Assembly: GCF_019799945.1 (NCBI RefSeq)
Contig: NZ_JABGCH010000005.1
Span: 1 to 64,000, forward strand
Direction of reading: 5' to 3'
Source: Modestobacter marinus
GTDB lineage: Bacteria > Actinomycetota > Actinomycetes > Mycobacteriales > Geodermatophilaceae
DNA length: 64,000 nucleotides
Positions 47,634 through 56,760 of the stretch are shown piece after piece (the stretch's first letter is position 1; each line of letters opens with the position of its first letter). The translations under genes were made by a program, and so were the position numbers. Under the pieces are notes generated by a model. It saw nothing but the letters and a program-made list of their open reading frames with translations, ran no database searches and was not told the origin of the DNA.

Positions 47634-48503
47634 ATGACCACGCAGGAGACCGCGCGTCCCACCGCGGAGCCGATCGCCGAGGTGCGCAACGACCTCGCCC
47701 ACCAGGTGCGGGCGGCGTGGGTCGTGACCCGGCGGGAGCTGCTGCGCTTCCGGCAGGACCGGGCGCGGATGGTGACGATGCTGCTGCAGCCGCTGCTGTT
47801 CGTGTTCGTGATGGGCACGGGGCTGGGCAGCATCGTGGAGACCGGCGGCAGCACCAGCTTCCCGACGTTCCTGTTCCCCGGCGTGCTGGCCACGTCGGTG
47901 CTGTTCACCGCCGCCTTCGCGGGCATCTCGCTGGTCTGGGACCGGGAGTTCGGGTTCCTCCGCGAGATGATGGTCGCGCCCATCTCCCGGGCGTCGATCA
48001 TCTGGGGCAAGTGCCTGGGCGGCGCCATCGTCGCGACCGGGCAGAGCCTGGTCCTGCTGGCGATCGTGGGGACCGTCGGCATCCCCTACGACCCGGTGCT
48101 GCTGCTCCAGCTCGCGGGCTGCCTGTTCCTGGGGTCGCTGCTGCTGACCGCGCTGGGCGTCCTGCTGTCGACCCGGATCAAGACGATCCAGGCGGCCATG
48201 CCGGTCAGCCAGCTGCTGATCATGCCGATGATGTTCCTGTCGGGGGCGCTGTTCCCGGTCAGCGGCCTGCCGGACTGGCTGTCGGTGCTCACCCGGCTCA
48301 ACCCGCTGACCTACGTGGTGCAGCCCATGCGGCACCTGGTGCTCGCGCACCTGGACCTGACCGCGGCCGAGCGGGAGCGGCTCGTCCCGGTGCTCAGCTG
48401 GTTCGGGTGGGAGGTGCCGGTCGGCGTCCAGCTGCTGGCCGTCGCCGTCCTCACCCTCGGCCTGGTCGGCCTGGCCGCCCGCACCTTCCGGACGACGGAG
48501 TGA
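47634..48503 (+). CDS. DrrB-type ABC transporter permease
   Basis: A 289-residue ABC-2 family membrane subunit with six helices. Residues 1-35 are cytoplasmic; the helices begin near 55, 80, 130, 165, 195 and 255. SLVWDREFGFLREMMVAPISRASIIWGKCLGG is the conserved cytoplasmic coupling loop; MFLSGALFPVSGLPDWLSVLTRLNPLTYVVQPMRHLV is the family signature. With the ATPase it would export a hydrophobic drug or lipid. GGGAGG lies about 10 bases before the ATG; the gene is 4 bases after the ATPase stop, in the TetR-controlled operon. Confidence 0.92.
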   Translation: MTTQETARPTAEPIAEVRNDLAHQVRAAWVVTRRELLRFRQDRARMVTMLLQPLLFVFVMGTGLGSIVETGGSTSFPTFLFPGVLATSVLFTAAFAGISLVWDREFGFLREMMVAPISRASIIWGKCLGGAIVATGQSLVLLAIVGTVGIPYDPVLLLQLAGCLFLGSLLLTALGVLLSTRIKTIQAAMPVSQLLIMPMMFLSGALFPVSGLPDWLSVLTRLNPLTYVVQPMRHLVLAHLDLTAAERERLVPVLSWFGWEVPVGVQLLAVAVLTLGLVGLAARTFRTTE

Positions 48504-48507
48504 GGGC

Positions 48508-49308
48508 TCAGCGGATCAGCACCGGCGCCGAGGTGCCCACCTGCTCGAGCCGGGTCACCCCGGTCGCCGGGCTGGTGATCGACTCCTCCAGCCAGAACAC
48601 GTAGTACGTGCCCCGGGTCAGCCCGGGCAGGCTCGCCGTGACCTGCTGGCAGCCCTCGGGCTGGGCGACGGTCACCGCCACCGGGGCGGGCTGCCGGCCG
48701 GCCACCGCGTCCTGGCTGACCGCCGCGACCCGGTAGCCCTGCACCTCGCCCCGGTTGTCCGAGGGGAAGGTGACGGTCGCCGAGCCCACCCCGGCGGTGA
48801 CGCCCGGGCTGACCCGGCGCGGGGAGCCGGTGCCGCCGCAGGCCGGCTCGCGCGGGGTGAGCACCGGGGCGACGCCGTGCGCCGCCCAGGGCCGGATCGA
48901 GACGCCGGCCGGGCGCGGGGGCTGCGGGACCACCAGGCCCCCGGAGCTCGTGCTGCTGTCGCCCACCGTCTCGCCGCCGGAGTCGCCGGCGATCGTCCCG
49001 TGCTCGAAGGAGAGCCCGCCCGACAGCGCGGTGCTGCCCACCCCGGAACTGACGGTGACCCCGCCGTTCGGGATGGCCCGGCTCGTCGCGGCCGCGGCCA
49101 CGTCGAGCACGGCGGGGGCCAGCTGGGAGGCGGCCACCAGGCCGCCGGCGGCCACGCCCACCACGGGGGTGAGCCAGCGGGCGAGGCGCCAGCGGGTCCG
49201 CGCTGGGCGGCGCAACCGCGCTGGGCGGGTGCCGCGGACCGGGGTCCGGGTGGTCGTCCGGGCGGTCGCGCCGGTGCGCGCCGCCGTGCCTCGCCTGTCG
49301 TCCGCCAC
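48508..49308 (-). CDS. Membrane-anchored extracellular protein with a fibronectin III-like domain
   Basis: A 266-residue protein. An Arg/Thr-rich cytoplasmic start (residues 1-45, many RxxR) precedes one hydrophobic segment (WLTPVVGVAAGGLVAASQLAPAVLDVAAAA), followed by a Gly/Ser-rich extracellular spacer and a C-terminal beta-sandwich region (VTAGVGSATVTFPSDNRGEVQGYRVAAVSQDA...CQQVTASLPGLTRGTYYVFWLEE) that looks like a fibronectin type III domain. It could be a cell-surface or adhesion protein; I do not recognise a named family. The start is a GTG with GGAGAGGGG upstream. Confidence 0.65.
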   Translation of the reverse strand: MADDRRGTAARTGATARTTTRTPVRGTRPARLRRPARTRWRLARWLTPVVGVAAGGLVAASQLAPAVLDVAAAATSRAIPNGGVTVSSGVGSTALSGGLSFEHGTIAGDSGGETVGDSSTSSGGLVVPQPPRPAGVSIRPWAAHGVAPVLTPREPACGGTGSPRRVSPGVTAGVGSATVTFPSDNRGEVQGYRVAAVSQDAVAGRQPAPVAVTVAQPEGCQQVTASLPGLTRGTYYVFWLEESITSPATGVTRLEQVGTSAPVLIR

Positions 49309-49407
49309 GACACCCCTCTCCAGGTCCTCGGGTGCTCATCGGCACCGCGGCACCCCGGCTTGAGCCCAGGTGGGAATGCCGGCGGCGCCGGCCGTCTTGG
49401 GCCCGAC

Positions 49408-50637
49408 GTGAGCACCACCCCGGTCCAGACGTCGACGATCGACTCGGGTCCGGGTGCCGGCCCACGCACCGCGCGCCGGGCGGCGCCGGCCATCGCCGCG
49501 CTGGCGCTGGGCGCCTTCGCCATCGGCACCACCGAGTTCGTGACCATGGGCCTGCTGCCCGACATCGCCCAGGGCACGGGCGTCTCCATCCCCGCCGCCG
49601 GGCACTTCATCTCCGCCTACGCGCTGGGCGTCGTGGTCGGCGCCCCGGTGATCGCCGCGCTCGGCGCCCGGCTGCCCCGCCGTGGCCTGGCCGTCGGGCT
49701 CATGGCCGCCTTCCTGCTCGGCAACGCGCTCACCGCGGTCGCCTCCGGCTCCGGGGCCCTGCTGGTGGCCCGGTTCGTCGCCGGCCTGCCGCACGGCGCC
49801 TACTTCGGCGTCGCCTCGCTGATCGCGGCCGCGCTCGTGCCCCAGCACCAGCGCGGCCGGGCGGTCAGCTCGGTGATGCTCGGGCTGGCCGTGGCCAACG
49901 TCGCCGGGGTGCCGGCCGGCACCTGGCTGGGGCAGCACCTGGGCTGGCGGTCCGCGTACTGGGCGGTCGTCGTCATCGCCGCGCTGACCATCCTGTCCGT
50001 GCTCGCCGTCGTGCCCGCGGTGGCCGGGAAGGCCGAGGCCACGCTGCGCACCGAGCTGGGCGCCCTCCGCCGTCCGCAGGTGGTGCTCACCGTGCTGGTG
50101 GCCACCGTGGGGTTCGGCGGGCTGTTCGCGATGTACAGCTACATCGCGCCGATCGTGACCGACGAGGCCGGGATGCCCGCGGGGTTCGTCCCGGTGGTGC
50201 TGCTGGCGTTCGGCGTCGGCGGCGTGGTGGGCATCTCGCTGGGCGGCAGGCTCGCCGACCGGGCGCTGTTCCCCTCCCTGGTCGGCGCGACCGTGAGCAC
50301 CGGCGTGCTGCTGGCCCTCACGGCGCTCGCGGCCGGGCACGCGGCGACCCTCACCGCGGCGGTCTTCCTCGTCTCGGTGTCCGCCTCGACCATGGTCGTG
50401 CTCCTCCAGATGCGGCTGATGGAGGTCGCCGGCGAGGCGCAGATGCTCGGCGCGGCGCTGAACCACTCGGCGCTCAACGCGGCCAACGCCCTGGGTGCCT
50501 GGCTCGGCGGCCTCGTGATCGCGGCCGGCTGGGGGTACCGCGCCCCGAGCTGGGTCGGCGCGGGGCTCGCCGTCCTCGGGCTGGGGTTCCTCGTCGTCTC
50601 CGCCGTCCTCCGCCGGCGGGAGCGCGCCACCTCCTGA
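49408..50637 (+). CDS. MFS transporter, AraJ/Cmx type
   Basis: A 409-residue efflux protein of the DHA1 group with twelve helices. AFAIGTTEFVTMGLLPDIAQGTGVSIPAAGHFISAYALGVVVGAPVIAALGARLPRR covers helices 1-2 and motif A, as in chloramphenicol or arabinose exporters; RFVAGLPHGAYFGVASLIAA follows in helix 4, and NHSALNAANALGAWLGG in helix 11. The GTG at 49408 starts a short Ser/Thr-rich lead. Substrate is unknown. It precedes the cox cluster on the same strand, but 116 bases with hairpins separate them. Confidence 0.9.
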   Translation: MSTTPVQTSTIDSGPGAGPRTARRAAPAIAALALGAFAIGTTEFVTMGLLPDIAQGTGVSIPAAGHFISAYALGVVVGAPVIAALGARLPRRGLAVGLMAAFLLGNALTAVASGSGALLVARFVAGLPHGAYFGVASLIAAALVPQHQRGRAVSSVMLGLAVANVAGVPAGTWLGQHLGWRSAYWAVVVIAALTILSVLAVVPAVAGKAEATLRTELGALRRPQVVLTVLVATVGFGGLFAMYSYIAPIVTDEAGMPAGFVPVVLLAFGVGGVVGISLGGRLADRALFPSLVGATVSTGVLLALTALAAGHAATLTAAVFLVSVSASTMVVLLQMRLMEVAGEAQMLGAALNHSALNAANALGAWLGGLVIAAGWGYRAPSWVGAGLAVLGLGFLVVSAVLRRRERATS

Positions 50638-50676
50638 ACCCGCAGCTGAGCGCGCCGCCCGGGTGGCATTCGGAAC

Positions 50677-50722
50677 GTGTCGGCTGACACACTCCGATCA
50701 CGACCGGGGCGTGACCCCGGTC
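50677..50722 (+). promoter_or_regulatory. Two inverted repeats upstream of coxS
   Basis: GTGTCGGCTGACAC (50677-50690) is a small dyad. GACCGGGG (50702-50709) and CCCCGGTC (50715-50722) form an 8-bp hairpin with a CGTGA loop, ending 31 bases before the coxS start. They may be the terminator of the MFS gene, an operator or a 5' leader structure for the cox operon. Confidence 0.5.
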
Positions 50723-50753
50723 ACACCTGCCCAGCAACGGAGCGGAGGAGCCG

Positions 50754-51298
<545 letters not shown>

Positions 51299-51302
<4 letters not shown>

Positions 51303-53800
51303 CGGCCGTCGAGGACCGCCCCGGCATCGAGTCACCCGCGCCCGCCCGCGAGGTGGGCCAGGCCCGCCGGCGCAAGGAGGACGCCCGGCTGATCACCGGC
51401 CGGACGACGTGGACCGACAACCTGGTGCTGCCCGGGATGCTCCACCTGTCGGTGGTCCGCAGCCCTGTCGCCCACGCGAAGATCAGCGCGATCGACGTCA
51501 GCGCGGCCCAGCAGGCGCCCGGTGTGATCGCCGTCTTCACCGGCCGTGACTTCGCCGACGAGCAGGGCTCGATCCCCTGCGCCTGGCCGGTCACCCCGGA
51601 CATGGTCAACCCCGGGCACCCGTCGCTGGCCGTCGACGAGGTCAACCACGTCGGCGAGGCGGTCGCCGTCATCGTCGCCCGCAGCAAGGCGGCGGCGGCC
51701 GACGCCGTGGAGCTCGTGGACGTCGACTACGACTCGCTGCCGGTGGTGCTGGACATGGAGGAGGCGCTCGGCGAGCAGCCCGTCCTCACCCACGACCACC
51801 TGCAGTCCAACGAGAGCTTCCACTTCGTGTTCGACGGCGGTGAGAACGGCGTGGCCGACGACACCGACCGGGCGTTCGCCGACGCCGAGGTCGTGGTCAG
51901 CCGCCGGTTCGTGCAGCAGCGCCTCATCCCCGCGTTCATGGAGCCGCGCGCGGTCGCGGTCCAGCCGCAGGGCGACAACTACACGATGTGGTCCTCCACG
52001 CAGGTGCCGCACATCCTGCGGCTGATGCTGGCCATGGTCACCGGCGTCCCCGAGCACAAGCTGCGGGTCATCGCCCCGGACGTGGGCGGCGGGTTCGGCG
52101 GCAAGCTGCAGGTCACCCCCGAGGAGGTCATCGCCCTCCTGGTCGCCCGGCGGCTCGGCAAGCCGGTCAAGTGGGCCGAGAGCCGCAGCGAGTCGCTGAT
52201 GAGCGCCCACCACGGCCGGGACCAGGTCCAGTACATCGACATCGCCGCCGACCGCGAGGGCAACGTCAAGGGCCTGCGCTGCCGGATCCTCGCCGACATG
52301 GGCGCCTACCTGCGCCTGGTCAGCCCCGGCGTGCCGATCCTGGGCGCGTTCATGTTCAACGGGATCTACAAGTTCCCGGCCTACCGGTTCGAGTGCCGGG
52401 GCGTGTTCACCAACAAGACGCCCACCGACGCCTACCGCGGCGCCGGCCGGCCGGAGGCCACCTTCGCCGTCGAGCGGATCATGGACGAGCTCGCCGTCGA
52501 GCTGGACATGGACCCGCTGGAGCTGCGGCGGAAGAACTGGATCAAGGCCGAGGAGTTCCCGTTCACCACGTGCGCCGGGATGACCTACGACAGCGGCGAC
52601 TACGACGCCGCGACCGAGCAGGCGCTGCAGCTCATCGGCTACGACGAGCTGCGCGCCGAGCAGGCGCGCCGCCGGGAGGCGGGCGACCCGGTGCAGCTGG
52701 GCATCGGCTTCTCCACCTTCACCGAGATGTGCGGGCTGGCGCCCAGCCGGGTGCTCGGCTCGCTGTCCTACGGCGCGGGTGGCTGGGAGCACGCCTCGAT
52801 CCGGATGCTGCCCTCCGGCAAGGTGGAGGTGGTCACCGGGTCCAGCGCCCACGGGCAGGGCCACGAGACGGCGTGGAGCCAGCTGGTCGCCGACCGGCTC
52901 GGCGTGCCGTTCGAGGACGTCGAGGTGCTGCACGGCGACACGTCGATCGCCCCGCGCGGCCTGGACACCTACGGCTCCCGCTCACTGGTGGTCGGCGGGG
53001 TCGCGGTGGTCAACGCCGCGGACAAGGTGGTCGCCAAGGCCCGCCGCGTCGCGGCGCACATGCTCGAGGCGGACGAGGACGACCTGGAGTTCGCCGGCGG
53101 GAAGTTCTCCGTCCGCGGCACGCCGGGCAGCGACATCGGCATCCAGGAGATCGCGCTGGCCACCTTCGCGGCGCACGACTTCCCTGAGGGGGTCGAGCCC
53201 TCCATCGACGCCGACGCCACCTACGACCCGGAGAACTTCTCCTTCCCGCACGGCACGCACATCTGCGCGATGGAGGTCGACACCGAGACCGGGTTCGTGA
53301 AGATCCGGAAGTACGCGTGCGTCGACGACGTCGGCACGATCGTCAACCCGCTGATCGTCGAGGGCCAGGTGCACGGCGGCCTGGCCCAGGGCATCGCCCA
53401 GGCGCTCTACGAGGAGGCGGTCTACGACGCCGACGGCAACCTCACCACCGGCACGTTCGTCGACTACCTGGTGCCCTCGGCGGCCGACCTGCCGCACTTC
53501 GACACCGGCAACACGGTGCACGCGGCGCCCGGCAACCCGATCGGGGCCAAGGGCGTGGGGGAGGCGGGGTGCATCGCGAGCACCCCGGCGGTGGTCAACG
53601 CGGCCCTTGACGCCGTCCGGCACCTGAGCGTCCGGGACATCCGGATGCCCCTGACACCCGAACGCGTGTGGCGGGCACTCCACGACGGCGGGGACGGCGG
53701 CGACCGCGCCACCGCGGGCACCAACGCCTACGGCGGGGCGCAGACCGAGACCACCGCCGGCGTCTCCACCCCCCAGTCCGCCCTCGGAGGCGACCGGTGA
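51299..53800 (+). CDS. coxL: Form II CO-dehydrogenase-like molybdopterin subunit (CoxL-type)
   Basis: An 833-residue xanthine-oxidase-family catalytic subunit that carries molybdopterin cytosine dinucleotide. Family blocks: [22 protein letters not shown] start, [10 protein letters not shown] (MCD contact, near residue 263), [24 protein letters not shown] (near 380), [20 protein letters not shown], and [20 protein letters not shown] near the end, where the glutamate is the catalytic base. The active-site loop reads AYRGAGR, the form II signature; true form I CO dehydrogenases have AYxCSFR. So CO oxidation is not assured. It starts in an ATGA overlap with coxS, and its stop codon lies in the first copy of a 32-bp tandem repeat. 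Confidence 0.93.
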
Positions 53801-53860
53801 TCCGCCGAGTCGACGAAGGAGCCGAGCAGTGATCCGCCGAGTCGACGAAGGAGCCGAGCA
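53797..53860 (+). repeat. 32-bp tandem duplication carrying a start codon and ribosome-binding site
   Basis: Two identical 32-base units, 53797-53828 and 53829-53860, each start GTGATCCGCCGAGTCGAC and end GAAGGAGCCGAGCA. The true coxM gene starts GTGATCC at 53861 right after the second unit. Each unit codes for an 11-residue mini-frame ([11 protein letters not shown]) whose TGA overlaps the next GTG. The first GTG overlaps the coxL stop. So coxL, two mini-frames and coxM form a chain of four GTGA-coupled frames. Confidence 0.9.
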
Positions 53861-54718
53861 GTGATCCCCGCCCAGTTCGACTACGTCCGTCCCACCACGG
53901 TCGAGGAGGCCCTCCAGGCCATCGCCGACGGCGGTGAGGACGTGAAGGTCCTCGCCGGCGGGCAGTCGCTCATCCCAGTCATGCGGTTGCGGCTGGCCGC
54001 ACCCGAGACGGTGGTCGACCTCGGCCGGGTGGCGGAGCTGCGCGGGGTCCGCGAGGAGGGCGACTCCCTCGTCGTGGGTGCGATGACGACGCACGCCGAC
54101 GTCCTCACCGACCCGTTGCTCGCCCGCTACGGCCGGCTGGTCGTGCAGGCCACCGAGACCGTCGCCGACCGCCAGGTGCGGCGGCGCGGCACCTTCGGCG
54201 GAGCCCTGGTGCACGCCGACCCGGCCGGGGACCTGCCGGCGGTGGCCCTGGCACTGGACGCGGAGTTCGTGCTCGCCGGCCCGGGCGGGCGCCGCACGGT
54301 GCCGGCGACGGAGTTCTTCGTCGACTACCTGACCACCGCGCTGGAGGAGGGGGAGCTGCTGGTCGAAGTCCGGCTGCCCAAGCTCGGCGAGGACTGGGGG
54401 GTTCGGTACGAGAAGTTCAACCGGGTGGCCCAGGCCTGGTCGATCGTCGCGGTGGCCGCGGCCGTGCGGCGGGAGGGCGGCCGGATCGCCGAGGCCCGGA
54501 TCGGGCTGACGAACATGGGGTCCACGCCGTTGCGGGCGCGGGCGACCGAGGCGGCACTGGTCGGCGTCGACGTCAGCATGGAGACGGTGACCGCGGCGGC
54601 CGCTCAGGCCGCGGAGGGCACCAACCCCAGCAGCGACCTCAACGCCCAGGCCGACTACCGCCAGCACCTCGCCCAGGTGCTGACCCGGCGGGCGGTGGCC
54701 GCGGCCGTCGGCCTCTGA
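53861..54718 (+). CDS. coxM: Molybdo-hydroxylase FAD-binding subunit (CoxM-type)
   Basis: A 285-residue flavoprotein that accepts electrons from CoxS. The FAD pyrophosphate motif is VLAGGQSLIPVMRLRLAAP (GGQSL, about residues 31-49), and the isoalloxazine motif VRRRGTFGGALVHADPAGDLPAV (near 107-130). The C-terminal CO_deh_flav_C domain follows (KFNRVAQAWSIVAVAAAV, ARIGLTNMGSTPLRA). Length is normal. The GTG at 53861 is chosen by family length and AAGGAGCCGAGCA upstream. Two upstream copies of that GTG-plus-RBS cassette lead into out-of-frame mini-frames. Confidence 0.93.
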   Translation: MIPAQFDYVRPTTVEEALQAIADGGEDVKVLAGGQSLIPVMRLRLAAPETVVDLGRVAELRGVREEGDSLVVGAMTTHADVLTDPLLARYGRLVVQATETVADRQVRRRGTFGGALVHADPAGDLPAVALALDAEFVLAGPGGRRTVPATEFFVDYLTTALEEGELLVEVRLPKLGEDWGVRYEKFNRVAQAWSIVAVAAAVRREGGRIAEARIGLTNMGSTPLRARATEAALVGVDVSMETVTAAAAQAAEGTNPSSDLNAQADYRQHLAQVLTRRAVAAAVGL

Positions 54719-54791
54719 CCCAGGCCGGTGCCGGACCGGTCCGTCCCGTTCGCGGGGCGCCGGTCCGGCGCGCCCGGTCCCGGTCCACCTG

Positions 54792-54810
54792 CACGACCGT
54801 CGCGGTCGTG
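54792..54810 (+). terminator. Hairpin between coxM and coxG
   Basis: CACGACCG (54792-54799), loop TCG, CGGTCGTG (54803-54810). It could weaken transcription into coxG or protect the upstream mRNA end. Confidence 0.5.
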
Positions 54811-54869
54811 GTCGGATGACAGGTGCGCGGGTGCGAGCGCCCGGGCCGCACACACTCGGAGGTCCTGCA

Positions 54870-56048
54870 GTGCAGCTGGAGAACTCGTTCACCGTCCCGG
54901 TGCCGATCGACGATGCCTGGCGGGTGCTGCTGGACATCGAGCGGATCGCCCCCTGCATGCCCGGTGCGGTCCTGGACTCGGTGACCGGCGACGAGTTCAC
55001 CGGCCGGGTCAAGGTCAAGCTCGGGCCGATCAACCTGACCTACCAGGGCAGGGCCTCGTTCGTGGAGAAGGACGGCACCGCCCATCGGGCCGTGATCGAC
55101 GCCAAGGGCAAGGACCAGCGGGGCAACGGCACCGCCGCGGCCACCATCACCGCGACCCTCGCCGCCCAGGGCAGCACGACCCGGGTCGACGTCCTCACCG
55201 ACCTCAACATCACCGGCCGGCCGGCCCAGTTCGGCCGGGGCGTGATGACCGACGTGGGCAACAAGCTGCTCGGCCAGTTCGCCGACAAGCTCGCTGCCCA
55301 GCTGGGCAGCGCCGGCGGCGACGTGCAGGTCGACCAGGAGGCGGCCGCCACCTCGCAGGAGCCGACCGTGGCGAAGGCGACCGCCGCCGCGGCCGCCAAG
55401 GCCGCGGCGACGACGGCCGGCGTGGTCGAGGAGGTCGCGGCCTCCGCAGAGACCTCCGCCGGCGAGGCCCCGGCCGGCGACGCGGTCACGAAGGTCGCGG
55501 CCGCGGCCAGGAAGACCGCCGCTGCGGCCGCGGACGCCGCTGCCTCGGCGGAGGAGACCGCCGCCGAGGCCCCGGCCACGGCGGCCACGGCCCCCGCGAA
55601 GGCGGCGAAGGCCGCCCCGGCCAAGGCGGCTAAGGCGGCGAGGTCCACGGTCGCCCCCGCGGCGGAGACCCCGGCGGCCACCGAGGGCGCCGCACGGGGC
55701 GCGGTGCCCGACCCCACGGCGGTTCCGGCGAAGAAGGCGCCCAGCGCGCCGCCGTCGGGCACCACCGCGCCGCCGAACCGGCCGGCCGGTGCCGGCCCGG
55801 CCAGGAGCACCCCGGTCCGCAGCACGCCCGCCAAGGCCACCACGGCCGCCGCGTCCAGCGCGCCGTCAACCACCGCGCCGGTCACCCCGCCGGCCCCGCG
55901 CCGGCTGAGCACCGCCGAGCCCGAGCCGATCGACCTGCTCGAGGTGGCCGGCACCGCGGCGTTCACCCGCTACGCCGGGCCCGCGGCCGGTCTGGGCGTC
56001 CTGCTGCTGCTCATCGCGCTGCTCGTGCGCCGGCGCCGCCACAGCTGA
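54870..56048 (+). CDS. coxG: CoxG-like SRPBCC protein with long Ala-rich tether and C-terminal membrane anchor
   Basis: A 392-residue protein. Residues 1-150 are the CoxG domain (LENSFTVPVPIDDAWRVLLDIERIAPCMPGA, then GRVKVKLGPINLTYQG and FGRGVMTDVGNKLLGQFADKL). Residues 165-355 are an Ala/Thr/Pro/Lys-rich low-complexity tether with AKAAKA repeats. Residues 360-390 contain a helix AGPAAGLGVLLLLIALLV ending RRRRHS, a membrane anchor with basic stop. CoxG family proteins recruit CO dehydrogenase to the membrane in other bacteria; here the tether and anchor are within the same chain. GGAGG lies 7 bases before the GTG. Start ATG 54816 is less likely. Confidence 0.88.
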   Translation: MQLENSFTVPVPIDDAWRVLLDIERIAPCMPGAVLDSVTGDEFTGRVKVKLGPINLTYQGRASFVEKDGTAHRAVIDAKGKDQRGNGTAAATITATLAAQGSTTRVDVLTDLNITGRPAQFGRGVMTDVGNKLLGQFADKLAAQLGSAGGDVQVDQEAAATSQEPTVAKATAAAAAKAAATTAGVVEEVAASAETSAGEAPAGDAVTKVAAAARKTAAAAADAAASAEETAAEAPATAATAPAKAAKAAPAKAAKAARSTVAPAAETPAATEGAARGAVPDPTAVPAKKAPSAPPSGTTAPPNRPAGAGPARSTPVRSTPAKATTAAASSAPSTTAPVTPPAPRRLSTAEPEPIDLLEVAGTAAFTRYAGPAAGLGVLLLLIALLVRRRRHS

Positions 56049-56094
56049 CGTCGCGGAGCGCGGTCCCCGCCGCTCGGCCGAGGCGTTCCCCCGC

Positions 56095-56137
56095 ATTCCT
56101 GTGCTCTGCATACCCCTGGCATGCAGAGCACAGGAAT
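56095..56137. repeat. Inverted repeat with 17-bp perfect arms
   Basis: ATTCCTGTGCTCTGCAT (56095-56111), 9-base loop, and the exact complement at 56121-56137, between the convergent coxG and hydrolase genes. It is AT-richer than its surroundings. Probable bidirectional terminator of the same design as 5642-5683 and 60168-60195. Confidence 0.8.
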
Positions 56138-56760
56138 CAGGAAGACAACTCCCGGAGCCAGCCCACCGTCGCGGCGGCGACCGCCTCGGGGTCCTTCTTC
56201 AGCGCGTGGTCCCCGGGGACGGCGACCACCCGACCGGCGTGCCCGGCCAGCGCGGCCGCCACCTCGGCGGGCCGGCCGAACGCGTCGGTCTCGCCCTGCA
56301 CCACCAGCAGCGGGACGGCGACCCCCAGCAGCTCGGCGGCCCGGCTCTTCTCCGGCTTCCCGGGCGGGTACAGCGGGAACGCCAACGCCAGCACACCCGC
56401 CGCGCCCTCGGTCGATGCGGTCCGGCAGGCCACCCGGGCGCCGGCGCTGCGGCCGGCGAGCACGAGGGGTCCCGCGAGATCACCGGTCGCGCGGAGGTCC
56501 GCCAGCACCGCCGTCCAGGCCTCGTCCAGCCGCGGTGGCGCGGGCGCGATCCGCTTACCGGCCACCCGCCACGGCTGCTCCACCCGCAGCACGCGCCAGC
56601 CCGCGCCCGCCGCGGCCTGCGCGACGGCGGTCAGGTCGGCCGAGTCGACGCCGCCGCCTGCTCCGTGGCCGAGGAGGAGCGTGCCGGCGACGTCCCCGGC
56701 CGGACCCTCGAACCGCACCCGGGCCGGGCCGAGCAGGGTGGCGACGTCACGGGTGGTCAC
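56137..56760 (-). CDS. Alpha/beta hydrolase (KANL3/Tex30-like)
   Basis: A 207-residue alpha/beta hydrolase. Oxyanion loop LLLGHGAGGGVDS (near residue 30), nucleophile elbow LAGRSAGARVA (GRSAG, Ser near 98), LALAFPLYPPGKPEKSR, acid in QGETDAFG and His in PGDHALKK near the end. It is the shorter dienelactone-hydrolase-like group; substrate is unknown. GTG at 56760 overlaps the HAD gene stop (GTGA). It is the third gene of the DedA-HAD-hydrolase operon. Confidence 0.88.
   Translation of the reverse strand: MTTRDVATLLGPARVRFEGPAGDVAGTLLLGHGAGGGVDSADLTAVAQAAAGAGWRVLRVEQPWRVAGKRIAPAPPRLDEAWTAVLADLRATGDLAGPLVLAGRSAGARVACRTASTEGAAGVLALAFPLYPPGKPEKSRAAELLGVAVPLLVVQGETDAFGRPAEVAAALAGHAGRVVAVPGDHALKKDPEAVAAATVGWLRELSS

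Noticed and set aside
53797..53860. Tandem repeat considered as a CRISPR fragment
   Set aside because: Units are directly adjacent with no spacers and form part of a start-site cassette; no cas gene is present.
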